From contig JAHLJT010009355.1 in the NCBI GenBank assembly GCA_031308135.1, positions 4,525,217-4,589,216 of the forward strand: a stretch of DNA of 64,000 nucleotides, written 5' to 3'. Of the stretch, positions 1 to 12,400 are shown piece by piece (positions within the stretch are counted from its first letter, which is position 1; each line of letters opens with the position of its first letter). A model generated the notes under the pieces. It was given only the letters and a program-made list of their open reading frames with translations, did not search any database and was not told the origin of the DNA. This stretch comes from Acheta domesticus (Eukaryota; Arthropoda; Insecta; Orthoptera; Gryllidae). The position numbers and the translations under genes were made by a program.

Positions 1-574
1 CGTAATATTTGATCTCAACATGTTGGTTAACTTCCCATAGCTTTGCATACTTTTGGATTTCTTTATGTATATGTAAACTCTGATGTACTTTGGCTTATTT
101 TATTCAATGATCTGTACAGTACCTACAAATGTAAACTCTGAGAACCTGTAACCAATTTTTTGAAAAAGTGACTTGTGTCATACGACTTGTCCAGATGAAT
201 TTTACGAAGTGACAAGTTTTTTATACCATAGTGACAATTTTTTTATTAAAATGCTACCATTTATCTTTGATGTCAAATTCTGGACACTACGTCGCAATTT
301 TGCATTTTATTAATGTTGATTCTTTCGCTTTATGTGATTATCTGCTTCTGAATGGCTCCAGGAGAACGGCGAGTTCGTGCGGCTTGGACGAGGTGTCGGG
401 CATCGACCTGCTGGGCAACATCATGGAGGCCAGCCCGCCGCTGTCCGTCAACCTCAACCTGTACGGGCGACTTCCACAACCTGGCGCACGTGGCCCTGGG
501 CCTCATGCACGACCCCGACCCACAGCCACTTGGTGAGCCCCGCCGGCACCATCCACAGGGCGTGGAAGGGTAGT

Positions 575-915
575 GCGGGAGGCGGCGCCGATCTTTCCCC
601 GCTGGATGGCGAGATCTGGCGCCGACCTATCGTCGGGGGTTTCTTCAACCACACCAGCCCGGGACAAGCTCTCGACTCGCGACCGATCTCCCGGCGTGTG
701 TGGTGGTGTGGTACATGTTACTGTGTGTGTTGTGTGTGTGTGTGTGTGTGTGTGTGTAAGGGGTGAGGATAGCACAAGGAAGAGGAAGGAAAGATCGCGG
801 CGCGGTCTGTGGTCTGTTAGGGTACTGCTTAGGCATTCGCTTCGTGTTGATCGGAGAAACCACGGGAAAACTCCCGATCAGAGCAGCCGGCCGCTAGAAT
901 TCTTTGTTTTACCAG
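575..915 (+). repeat. Dispersed repeat in PPO copy 1 intron, with (GT)n
   Basis: Similar to 49646-49950. Shared blocks include GAGATCTGGCG, AAGGGGTGAGGATAG, GAGGAAGGAAAGATC and AAACCACGGGAAAACT. A (GT)n tract lies at about 722-757. The stretch is absent from the matching intron of PPO copy 2, so it was inserted in, or lost from, one version only. No coding capacity was recognised. Confidence 0.75.
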
Positions 916-2544
916 CACCACCTATGAAGGGGTACAGAAGTTGCGGCAAAAACTCCGACGTCACCATTTTCGCTTTTTCTCTTATTTCTAGAGGTGTGAA
1001 GTCCTCCCTTTGATTCACTAGACATTTCAAACTAGACTTTTTTTAGGAAAAACCACACGGCAGCAACATATTAACCCAAAATGACTGGAGTTCAGGTCTT
1101 AACCAATCTTAACGTTAATCAAATGTTTCTCTCCAATAACTACCACTGCGCTAGTCAAATAGGATCAAAGTGAAATTACGATTCCTTTATTTTCAATAAT
1201 AGTTTCACGGTAAAAATACTAATAATAACAGACAAATTGAAACTTAGAAGCAGAATATAATATTAAATTCATTCTGATATATACAGTCGAAAGAAACATT
1301 TACTATTAAGATTGTCAATGCTTAATGAACTGTCAATACTTGGTTTGTAAGCTTTCTGTGATTGGTGAAGCACCTGTACCGTATCATTATGCAGCCATCA
1401 ACTGACAGAATTATGCGGTGGGAGTAGAAAGAATCCCTCCCAACCCAAAGCACAAGTGACTTGAGCGTGTGTTGCAGGAGACGTTCTCGGTGGTGGCGGA
1501 GCCGACGACGGCGATGCGCGACCCGCTCTTCTACCGCCTGCACTCCTTCGTGGACGACGTCTTCCACGAGCACAAGCGCACGCTGCCTGCCCTACACCCT
1601 CCAGCAGGTACCCCCTCCCCCCACTCTGGCTTCCTTTGGGTTACGGGAGTCTCTTGTAACTAACCAAATGCGAGTGGTAATTTCTTCGCAGACCTTTGGG
1701 CTAGTTTCAAAACCGCTCGCCGAAGCGACGAAATGGAGCGTGGCGAGTAATGCACCGTGTGCTCTGTTGTGCAGCTGGCTTCGAGGGCATCCAGGTGGCG
1801 TCGGCGCAGGTGCAGACGCAGGGGCTGGGCCGCGCCAACGAGCTCAACACCTTCTGGCAAGTGAGCGACATCGACCTCTCGCGCGGCCTCGACTTCGCGC
1901 CCCGCGGGCCCGTCTTCGTGCGCGTCACGCACCTGCAGCACACGCCCTTCAGCTACCGCATCCAGGTCAGGCAACACCCCCGCCTACAATAGTAAGCCAA
2001 TTGTATCGATCGTCTTACGAGTGGTCCCTTGAGCGAAGCACGTTTGTATTAATTTTAAAGTCATTCCTTTGATCGAATTCGGCGCGTTGTTGCACGCTGG
2101 CCTCTGATTGCTTGGACGCTAAAATGTTTCTAGCGTCTGCCGCGAGATAGCGACGAGCAACAAGCGTGCGCAGACAGCAAAATTCCCCCTGTCCTCTTCA
2201 TCCACGTCCACCAGACACCAGAGTCCCGATATGCTAGCATACGACTGAGAAAAGAGGCTTATGATAAAGTTGCTCCTTTCTGCGCGGGAGCGCAGCACAC
2301 TTGAGGTTGTCAGAAAATATTATTCTTTCTCACTAGTGATTCTGTACTTGGTCATGGGCACAAACAATAGAAATGGTGCTTACCTACTAATTCTCTATTA
2401 ATATCCAAGAAGTTGAATTCTTACTTACATATATTAAATTTTATTTTGGTTTTAAAAATATAAATTTACAAGTGATCTCATTGCCAATCGCGCATGAGAA
2501 TTAAAACTGAGTCATTGCATAATTTGCTTTCAAGAAGTCTCCTG

Positions 2545-2990
2545 ACATGTTCGATAATTCGGATAAACGGGTTCGGATATTCGATTACTGGGATAAACGA
2601 ACATAACATCTATGTACGCTACCAGAAGGCGGTGGGTTTTCTGCCAACAAAGTACATTCAGAGTGAATGACAGATGTTAAACATTTACGATCCCTTGTTT
2701 AACAATGTACCGTTAGTTCTCTTGCACCTAAAGGTGGTGAAAAGCGTATTATGCTAATAATAAACATTTAGAGTTCTTAAGCATTTATTGTATGATTTGT
2801 CAAAGTTCTCTTAAGTCAGATGATCGACTATAGTACGGTATCTCGTTACTGTGAATCATATTGGGAATCATTCTCAATATTTAGTATTACAAAAGAAAAT
2901 GAATACTTATAGTGTACAGTACCGTATTAAAAAAGAAATTATTCAGAGAAATTGAAGAGTTCGGATGATTGACGTTCCACTATTGCAGCA
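2545..2990. mobile_element. Non-autonomous pogo/Tigger-like element in PPO intron, copy 1
   Basis: Collinear with the more complete copy at 62104-62592: shared AATTCGGATAA, AGGTGGTGAAAAG-type and TTAAGCATTTA stretches, and a right end containing GGATGATTGACGTTC. The left end is missing here. It lies inside the intron between 1965 and 3388. Confidence 0.6.
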
Positions 2991-3599
2991 GAAGGTTTTG
3001 TTACTCGTTCGTAGGATTACCCGTGTTTCAAATGTGGTAGCAGCTAAACTCGATGTCGCTGAAATGTTGACAGAGTGCAGCATTTTTTTACCCTTCTGTA
3101 CAAAGGAAGCAAGGAGCGTTTTTGGTACAACTGACACACTTTTCCATTGAATCGTTTCGTGGCAATTTAAATGTAGGATTCAGCCAAGGCCACCTAGCGG
3201 AACAGCTCCCTAACCCTACCCTTGCATGCTGCCGCAGGTGACTGTGGCCACCAGTTCGCCTACGCGGGAGCACTGCACTATTCAAATAGAATGGAAGTGG
3301 AATTACGAATCGAATTTATTTTCAATAATATTGGACGAAAACTGACTACCAATAAAAGAAATGAAAACCATGTCCTGGTCCCCGCAGGTGACGAACGGCG
3401 GCGCTGCGCGCACGGGCACGGTGCGCATCTTCCTGGCGCCGCGCTTCGACGAGCGCGGCACGCCGCTCACCTTCCGCGAGCAGCGCCTCTTCTTCATCGA
3501 GATGGACAAGTTCCAGTTCAACTGTGAGTCCTCCTCCTACTCCACTACACAGCGCACTAGGCCCATAGGCGTACGTTCTCTCCCCGCTGCCCCGCTTTG

Positions 3600-3669
3600 A
3601 CAAATGCCGTGTGATATTCCATCGTGGCCAAAGGGGCTTGAGGGGCAAAGTTAGAAAAATCGCACTATA
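3600..3669. mobile_element. Half of a TATA-ended foldback element in PPO intron, copy 1
   Basis: Matches the right arm of the foldback family described at 19097-19353: ATGCCGTGTGATATTCCATC, GGGGCTTGAGG, and the end GAAAAATCGCACTATA. The left arm is missing. The same half is at 13757-13826 in the other PPO version. Confidence 0.75.
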
Positions 3670-5063
3670 ACACCATCACACTTGTGACATTCTCTTTCTG
3701 ACCAGGCAAGACTCCAAACAATGACACAACAGATTTTCAAGCTGATTTTTTTTATTCGTAATTACCTGATAAAACAATTTTTTACTGAAGAAAATTTGTA
3801 GTAAAATTTAAACATATTAAACCCTTAATATTGATTTACGTAATAAAAATATTCTTTCAACGTTCAAAACTTATACACTTTTTAAATTTTTTTCTTGAAA
3901 ATATTAATTTCATAGCATTATGGCTGAATGATATGAGCTGCGTGGGAAGGGAATCATCAATGATTCTACCATAAAAATAGTAAAATAAAATCAGGGTTAG
4001 GTGGTTAAAATGGATCATAAACAATTTAACCCACTAAGAAATAGACCAAATAGAAATAGAAAATAATAAGTCTTAAAAGGATTTAATTGACATTCACTAG
4101 ATTAATTTTACAAAATACAAACACTCTAAGAAAATGGCATTTTGTGTAAGGAAAGCTTACTCTTTTATCTCGTGACAATATACAAATCTAACATCAAGAT
4201 CAAACCGATATTAACATACACTAAACGGAGAAATAATCAATTGCATCGGATCTTGGCGAGTAGAAAGCAACAATCCTCTAGAACCAAATGCTGAAGCCAC
4301 TTTGAGGTCATCGTCTCAAGGAGGTTTCGATTCCGTTTCCAGTCCAGCCGGGTGCCAACACCATCGAGCGCCGCAGCACCGAGAGCGCCGTGTCCGTGCC
4401 CTACGAGCGCACCTTCCGGGACACGAGCGTGATGCCGCCTCAGGCGGGCAGCCCCGATCAGGAGCAGTTCAACTACTGCGGCTGCGGCTGGCCCCAGCAC
4501 ATGCTCGTGCCCAAGGGCTCGCAGGAGGGGCTCGCCGCCGACCTCTTCGTCATGGTGTCCAACTACGCCGACGACAGGGTAAGACGAGTTATGCGCCATT
4601 GGCTCACATTTACTCGGTTTGCACAAATGGGGCATTGTTTTATTTAAACTCCCAAAAAATTAACAAACTAGCATGAGAACCGCAATGTATAACGTGGAGA
4701 TGTTTAAACAATGCTGTTTCAAAAAAGTGAAATATTTTTTTACAAATATCACTGGAGAGAGTAAGGCTCTTAATAATGATGGATTAACTTTATAATTCTG
4801 TTTCAGGTAAATCCACCCCACAGCCGAATTCATGTTCTCAAGGCCACACCTACTGTGGCATCTTCAACCAGCCGTACCCTGACCGCAGGCCCATGGGTTT
4901 CCCATTCGATCGCAATCCTCGTACTAATGCACAAACGTGGCTCAGTTCATGACCCCGAACATGATTGTCACCCCTGTTACGAATAAGATTCTTCAACGAA
5001 ATCAGAGCACCGGGTAACTCGACAGGAGTACCCGTTAGACGTGGCAGGGTGGCCACAAAATAG

Positions 5064-6618
5064 AAAAGTGGCTTTTAAATGAAATTGCGGAACCACGAAG
5101 GAAACTAGAATTGCTAAAATGCATAGAACTGTCAGTGCCAGACAAACTACAAAAAAGTCTTCAACTGTACTGAACCAGGACAAGAATTTCCAGGAAGAAG
5201 AAAGCAAAGCACAAACAACGTCCTGTGAATGTCCAGTAGCAGGAGCAAATGTTGAACGTAGAACGTCCCTACCTGCTGAAACAGAAAATGGACAAAGAAG
5301 CATTAAAATGGCTTCAAAACAAATTATATTAAAGTGCTTCCATTCACATGTTGCAAATTGGTGCCATGTATTTTCCCTTGGTTTGACAGTTCTGGAATGT
5401 TTAACTTTCAGAAATTGTCCAATAGCAAATTGAGACATTTAATAAATGGCTTTTATACAAATGACACTTTACTTCCCAAGCCCAAACAAATCCTAAAATT
5501 TTTCCACTCCAATTCACAGAAACCGATAATTTCCCACGTGTAACTAATGAAAATTGACATATTGGGAAAAAACTGCTACTCACAGCTTTGTTTTATTTAG
5601 AAACTTTCAGAAGGCAGCGTGTAATAAATTGACTTAATGATTATTTCAGCGGTCAAGTCAATTTTTTTTTTTCCCTACTGAATGCCATGTGAATCTTACT
5701 CTCAGAATGTATTGAGATATTCTACCCACATATTGTACTATTATATTATACTAATTATTCCAAAATAGTGAATTATTAAGAGAATTAGATCCAATGTGTC
5801 TTGGTAGAGCAGAGAACTAAAAAATTCAATCATTCCAAAATAAAAGCAAGCATTATAAATACAAGTCACCTCACTTACTCAAAGGGTGTAGCGGAATAAG
5901 ATAGTAAAATTGGCCCACGACAAAACTAGAAGAGAATAATCTTATTCTACACCCAAAATAACCTAGAAAAACAATTTTTTAAATGGTTTCTCTTACCATA
6001 GGTGATGTCATATGAAAAAGTTATTTTTACCCTCTTCTCACTTTTGACACTGAATCAAGGTGGAATTTGGATTTTTTTAATATGTGACGTAACAAATTGT
6101 ATTCTTTAATCAAATTTCAAGATGTGCACAGATGTGTTTATTTGGATATTTTGTACTTAAGCCCAATATAAGGGACGATTTTCACTGAAAATCTTACTTT
6201 TTATTTTTTTTAAGAAGTTTTTTTTTAGAATTCACGTCAAACAACATGATTCGATTAGGAACAAGTCGTTTAGGAACAAAATGACTATTTTCATTGGATT
6301 CCTTGTCAAAAAATACAGAAATAATCATTGATTGATGCAATTTCACTTGTTTTTGAATAAACAGATAAATGGGTAATTAATAATAAGATCCAATTCTTAG
6401 AATAAAGTTTAAAAAATGTATATTAAAATTGTGAAAAAATATTAGAAAATGGTTTTCACAAAGATGAATCTGTATTCAAAACGAATAACACAATACATTA
6501 TTAATATTACAAATCTACAGTGCTTTAAATTAATTTTCAATTTTTTGCGCAGTTTGAAAAAAAAAAATCATTATCCTTCTAATTTTTCACCCTCTTCATT
6601 GTCACACATCAATTGGTC
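5064..6618. other. PPO copy 1 3' UTR and flank
   Basis: AT-rich non-coding sequence matching 15237-16782. Several AATAAA-type sites are present (for example 5441 and 5622), so the poly(A) site is not resolved. The last bases before the gap belong to the ISL2EU remnant seen complete at 16743. Confidence 0.6.
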
Positions 6619-7618
6619 NNNNNNNNNNNNNNNNNNNNNNNNNNNNNNNNNNNNNNNNNNNNNNNNNNNNNNNNNNNNNNNNNNNNNNNNNNNNNNNNNN
6701 NNNNNNNNNNNNNNNNNNNNNNNNNNNNNNNNNNNNNNNNNNNNNNNNNNNNNNNNNNNNNNNNNNNNNNNNNNNNNNNNNNNNNNNNNNNNNNNNNNNN
6801 NNNNNNNNNNNNNNNNNNNNNNNNNNNNNNNNNNNNNNNNNNNNNNNNNNNNNNNNNNNNNNNNNNNNNNNNNNNNNNNNNNNNNNNNNNNNNNNNNNNN
6901 NNNNNNNNNNNNNNNNNNNNNNNNNNNNNNNNNNNNNNNNNNNNNNNNNNNNNNNNNNNNNNNNNNNNNNNNNNNNNNNNNNNNNNNNNNNNNNNNNNNN
7001 NNNNNNNNNNNNNNNNNNNNNNNNNNNNNNNNNNNNNNNNNNNNNNNNNNNNNNNNNNNNNNNNNNNNNNNNNNNNNNNNNNNNNNNNNNNNNNNNNNNN
7101 NNNNNNNNNNNNNNNNNNNNNNNNNNNNNNNNNNNNNNNNNNNNNNNNNNNNNNNNNNNNNNNNNNNNNNNNNNNNNNNNNNNNNNNNNNNNNNNNNNNN
7201 NNNNNNNNNNNNNNNNNNNNNNNNNNNNNNNNNNNNNNNNNNNNNNNNNNNNNNNNNNNNNNNNNNNNNNNNNNNNNNNNNNNNNNNNNNNNNNNNNNNN
7301 NNNNNNNNNNNNNNNNNNNNNNNNNNNNNNNNNNNNNNNNNNNNNNNNNNNNNNNNNNNNNNNNNNNNNNNNNNNNNNNNNNNNNNNNNNNNNNNNNNNN
7401 NNNNNNNNNNNNNNNNNNNNNNNNNNNNNNNNNNNNNNNNNNNNNNNNNNNNNNNNNNNNNNNNNNNNNNNNNNNNNNNNNNNNNNNNNNNNNNNNNNNN
7501 NNNNNNNNNNNNNNNNNNNNNNNNNNNNNNNNNNNNNNNNNNNNNNNNNNNNNNNNNNNNNNNNNNNNNNNNNNNNNNNNNNNNNNNNNNNNNNNNNNNN
7601 NNNNNNNNNNNNNNNNNN
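6619..7618. other. Assembly gap, 1000 N
   Basis: Exactly 1000 undetermined bases, a common placeholder length for gaps of unknown size. The sequence just before the gap matches 16767-16782 in the second copy, and the sequence just after it lies inside the PPO gene. The contigs on either side therefore overlap in content. Confidence 0.98.
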
Positions 7619-7633
7619 TACACTAGTGCTTAG

Positions 7634-7818
7634 ATGAGCCCAGCGAGGGCGGCTACTTCTCCAAGCTGGACTCCCTCGTCGCCAGCCGCGTCCTGGCCCC
7701 CGCGCCACGCCGGCGCGCGCCCCTCGGCGAGACATTGCAATTAACATTACACTAGTGCTTAGATGAGCCCAGCGAGGGCGGCTACTTCTCCAAGCTGGAC
7801 TCCCTCGTCGCCAGCCGC
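7634..7818 (+). pseudogene. PPO exon next to the gap, present twice and damaged
   Basis: Both 7634-7731 and 7763-7818 begin after the same acceptor (gtgcttag) and encode DEPSEGGYFSKLDSLVASR, the segment that follows the CuA domain in insect PPOs and precedes the 9434 exon. The first version continues with GC-rich sequence resembling the end of the exon, with likely indels, then runs back into the intron and repeats the exon start. The second version degenerates after ASR into a CGCGCC-rich stretch. Neither has a clear GT donor. The repeat sits 16 bases from the N run, so an assembly artefact at the contig edge is the likely cause. Confidence 0.7.
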
Positions 7819-7860
7819 CTCTGACCAGTCGCGTCGCGCCGCGCCGCGCTTATTCAGCAG

Positions 7861-9433
7861 GGAGTTTTATCGCCACGCGTAAGGTAGCGGCGTTATGCAC
7901 TGTCACTTGACTTGGGAGTCATCAAGCCTTACCTTAGGCCTGAGGTACGACCTTATACCTTCATCAATAGTGCATACCTGTAGGAGTCTCTAGTGGTCCC
8001 CTTACAAGAGGCAAAATGGCCGCCTAAAAAATCGGAGAAAGTTGCATTTTTCCAACTTTGATAAACTGATGCTCGTATGTGTGATAGTTACAATTAATCC
8101 TTACCAACTTCACAAAGCTGGCAATAATTAAACGGAAAAGATTGGAGAGGTGACACGAAAGAAATCCGCGAAAAATATGTTGAAATCATATCTTATTTTT
8201 TTATTTACGTCAAAAAAAACAGTTTAAAATTGTGTGTGACGAATTATGGGGAGATCGGGTTAGGATATGTCTTATGCTCATAACGAACTCTGTCAAGTTT
8301 CTTTCTACATTCTCAAGAAAAGCTGATTCAAAATTGCAGATCGCATAGTCATCGCGGAGCGCCACAAAATCTAAAACTCCGTGCACAATGTAGATTTGTT
8401 ACTCTTGACTCGTATCGTAGTTGAAATGTCACCACTACCGTACACTCTTTGACATATTATGCATAATTTTTGTTCAACGCTTGAAATACTTCTGTTGTCA
8501 TAATGACTAGCGCAATGACGCTATTTACTAAAACTCTTCTCAACGTTCTTCATTACGACGTATAAAGTCGTCAGTCACTTGATCAAATAGAGTTTAGAGA
8601 TGTCTCCTTACGCCTGGCGCTAAAACTCCCCAGTGTCATACTCCACTGAGCTTACAATTAGCATTACATTAGTGCTTAGTTAAGTCACCAAAAAGGCGAT
8701 ATAATCTTTTCCTATGAATAGAAAGTAGCAGTTTTGCTTCAGCAAATACTGATGTTCGTTGGGCACAAATTGTAATTCTGTTAATGGCTTTCGTAGAAGG
8801 AAAATCTGCGGAAAATGACACACTAATGACTGGAGCGCCCAAGAGCAAAGACCTCTGAGAAACATCTGCCGACTATCTTGCTTTAAATAAACACCTTAAT
8901 TGGCTGCCTTCTTTTCTAAGTGGAACGAAATAATTAGTAGATAACAAAACGAATTAAGGAATGACGGATGTTAAAGCCTCTAAATAATTACTAGAGCACT
9001 TTGACCCAGTGAATAAGCTGAAAAGTCCGCCTTATGAGCTGAAAATGAGACAAGGTTTACAACAGGATTCTCCCAGTAATCTAATCTTGTGTACAATCAG
9101 ATAAGTTAAATGGCTGGCGCATTTGAATTTACGAACATAATTACAATATCGCAATACCCCAAAAAGACGGTATTCTTATTGTTTACGCTACAATGGTGAG
9201 AATTAAAATAAAATAAGACATCTGTTTATTAACGCTACAACATTCGTACTAATAATCATCGGATGACAAAATATTGTTCTTCTGTAAAATGATTTTGAAA
9301 AGTAACAAATTTATTTACAGGAGTCAAAGATACAGTGGTTCAAGGGTGGAATAATTTTCCAAACGTCTAAGGCGTGAAACGGGTACTTGGGCATCGAACA
9401 GTGTGTGAAGGCGTTGCGAACGCCCTGTTGCAG
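7861..9433 (+). other. PPO intron, no further features
   Basis: AT-rich DNA between the damaged gap-edge exon and exon 9434-9535. The stretch near 8650 (TTAGCATTACATTAGTGCTTAG) resembles the acceptor region in front of the 7634 and 7763 exon copies but is followed by unrelated sequence. At 8195-8260 it resembles the start of the repeat at 23427. No extra exon was found. Confidence 0.5.
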
Positions 9434-12400
9434 GACATAAACCGCGAGGACATGCAGCTCAACTTCGACTTGGCGGACCTGGAGCGCTGGCGCGACCGCA
9501 TCTACGAGGCCATCCACAGCGGGCGCGTGCAGCGGGTACGTACATTATATTAATAATAACAACAATAATAATAATAATAATAATAATAATACATAATAAT
9601 AATTATTATTATTATTATTATTATTATTATGTCTCTATTTCTGGTGAGGTTCAGGCCCGTAAGGCTTGCTCTTCCGCCTAACCACTTAAACATTTACATT
9701 ACATAATTACAATTGAGGCGTTCGGGCGGAAACAATAGTAGCTGGCATTTCACGTTACTTACGAAAGCGCAATGATCGTATTAGCTAACGGAAATGTGCT
9801 GCACACAACTAATGAAACATAAATATGAATGTATTTTAATTGTCCAGATTTTTTGACTCTAAAGCTAACATGATATACAGAGAGAGTCCATGTTTATTTA
9901 CAAGAAGGACGTGGAAAGTCAATAATTTTACTTTCGCAAAATGTCAGAAATGAATACCTACACCCGAAGCCTCAATTGTGGAAAAATTACAACAAAAAGG
10001 GGGCAGATTTTACATTTATATGGATGGGTAATGTGGGTAATTCGGTAAATTTAGAATGTCAAAATCGAGCAGCAGTCACATGGCATATGAAATGCACGTC
10101 ATCTTTCGATACGCAAATTTTCTTGATGGCATGAAGTGAAAAACGCGACAAGACAATCTTATTTTTGAAGATTTTTACGTAAGAATATAACAGGCAGAAT
10201 ATGGCAAAGGACTAATTAATGCACCAAAACCTCAAATGTGCATAGAAATAGACGAAAAAATGTTTCACTATTGGAGGAATGTTTTGATAACTGTTTATGT
10301 ACTTATTATCATCAATTGTAATTCAGCTTAATTATATGTATTTAAATACATTTTAATTTTGTTATTTAGATATACTAATATAATAACTTGGAATATTCAA
10401 AACAATAAATGTAAAGTTACCTGCTATAGTCTCTCCCGCAATACTTCCGGAAAAGGGATTTTTTTATGAACATTCCACTAACTTCGATATGTGTGGAAGA
10501 TGACGAAGTCTCCTACTTACTACCCTCATCCATCGATGTAGTTCTACAAGCTTGCTGAAATTCTTGTAGCTCAAGCTGTTAAATTTTACGCCAAATTATC
10601 AGCTATTTCAAGGAGTAAGTTTATTGTTAATTTTAATTTTACTTGATTAGCCGTACCAACTCTCACCCAAAATTTAATGAATCGTCGTTTAATGATCGTT
10701 CAATAAATTCCTTAATATTTGATGTCAACATGTTGGTTCACTTGCCATAGCTTTGCATAGTTTTGATTTTCTTTAGGTATATGTAAACTCTGATGTACTT
10801 TGGCTTATTTTATTCAATGATCTGTACATTACCTACAAAGGTAAACTCTGAGAACCTGTAACCAATTTTTGAAAAAGTGACTTGTGTCATACGACTTGTC
10901 CAGATGAATTTTACGAAGTGACACGTTTTTTATACCATAGTGACAATTTTTTATTAAAATGCTACCATTTATCTTTGATGTCAATAAAGTATGGACACTA
11001 GGTATGTCGCAATTTTGCATTTTATTAATGTTTATTCTTTCACTTTATGTGATTATCTGCTTTGAATGGCTCCAGGAGAACGGCGAGTTCGTGCGGCTGG
11101 ACGAGGTGTCGGGCATCGACCTGCTGGGCAACATCATGGAGGCCAGCCCACCGCTGTCCGTCAACCTCAACCTGTACGGCGACTTCCACAACCTGGCGCA
11201 CGTGGCCCTTGGCCTCATGCACGACCCCGACCACCGCCACTTGGTGAGCCCCGCCGGCACTCGCTTCAGGCGCGTCAACTACAGACGGAATTAGTCCCCT
11301 AAGTGTAGTGCGTCTTTTTTCTCGGGAGGTGACGCCGATCGAATGACAGACTTATACAACGGAGACAACCCCAAAGCACAAGTGACTTGAGCGTGTGTTG
11401 CAGGAGACGTTCTCGGTGGTGGCGGAGCCGACGACGGCGATGCGCGACCCGCTCTTCTACCGCCTGCACTCCTTCGTGGACGACGTCTTCCACGAGCACA
11501 AGCGCACGCTGCCGCCCTACACCCTCCAGCAGGTACTTACCCCCACCCTTTGGGTTACGGGAGTCTCTCGTAATTAACCAAATGCGAGTGGTACTTTCTT
11601 CGCAGACCTTTAGGCTAGTTTCAAAACCGCTCGCCGAAGCGACGAAATGGAGCGTGGCGAGTAATGCACCGTGTGCTCTGTTGTGCAGCTGGGCTTCGAA
11701 GGCATCCAGGTGGCGTCGGCGCAGGTGCAGACGCAGGGGCTTGGGCCGCGCCAACGAGCTCAACACCTTCTGGCAAGTGAGCGACATCGACCTCTCGCGC
11801 GGCCTCGACTTCGCGCCCCGCGGGCCCGTCTTCGTGCGCGTCACGCACCTGCAGCACACGCCCTTCAGCTACCGCATCCAGGTCAGGCAACACCCCCGCC
11901 TACAATAGTAAGCCAATTGTATCGATCGTCTTACGAGTGGTCCCTTGAGCGAAGCACGTTTCATATTCATTTTAAAGTCAATTCCTATGATCGAATTCGG
12001 CGCGTTGTTGCACGCTGGCCTCTAATTGCTTGGACGCTAAAATGTTTCTAGCGTCTGCCGCGAGATAGCGACGAGCAACAAGCGTGCGCAGACAGCAAAA
12101 TTCCCCCTGTCCTCTTCATCCACGTCCACCAGACACCAGAGTCCCGATATGCTAGCATACGACTGAGAAAAGAGGCTTATGATAAAGTTGCTCCTTTCTG
12201 CGCGAGAGCGCAGCACACTTGAGGTTGTCAGAAAAATATTATTCTTTCTCACTAGTGATTCTGTACTTGGTCATGGGCACAAACAATAGAAATGGTGCTT
12301 ACCTACTAATTCTCTATTAATATCCAAGAAGTTGAATTCTTACTTACATATATTAAATTTTATTTTGATTTTAAATATATAAATTTACAAGTGATCTCAT

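Larger units (their letters stand above)
362..5063 (+). pseudogene. PPO: Prophenoloxidase, copy 1: 3' exons with frameshifts
   Basis: PPO is a type-3 copper enzyme that oxidises phenols to quinones in melanisation and cuticle tanning. Six exons with AG/GT borders are visible: 362-532, 1478-1607, 1775-1965, 3388-3523, 4343-4578 and 4807-5063 (stop TAG). They carry the CuB histidines (FHNLAH and FYRLHSFVDD), the thioester-like GCGWPQH motif and the hemocyanin C-terminal domain. Compared with the second copy, exon 1 has three +1 indels, exon 2 has +1, exon 3 has -1, and the last exon has two losses and one gain. Exons 4 and 5 are intact. As written the frame is broken, but indels in short base runs may be sequencing error. 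Upstream exons lie outside the window. Introns and 3' flank match copy 2, so this may be an allelic contig rather than a paralogous pseudogene. The family call is very sure; the status is not. Confidence 0.85.
1..6618 (+). repeat. Large duplicated block, unit 1 (PPO region)
   Basis: The block matches about 10712-16782 along its whole length, including introns, 3' UTR and intergenic DNA, with mostly single-base differences and small indels. There are two large differences: about 850 bp at 594-1440 only here, and about 220 bp at 12465-12690 only in the other unit. The unit stops at the N gap. Confidence 0.93.

Noticed and set aside
6449..7747. Long open frames of 337-394 codons
   Set aside because: They consist almost only of the N run.
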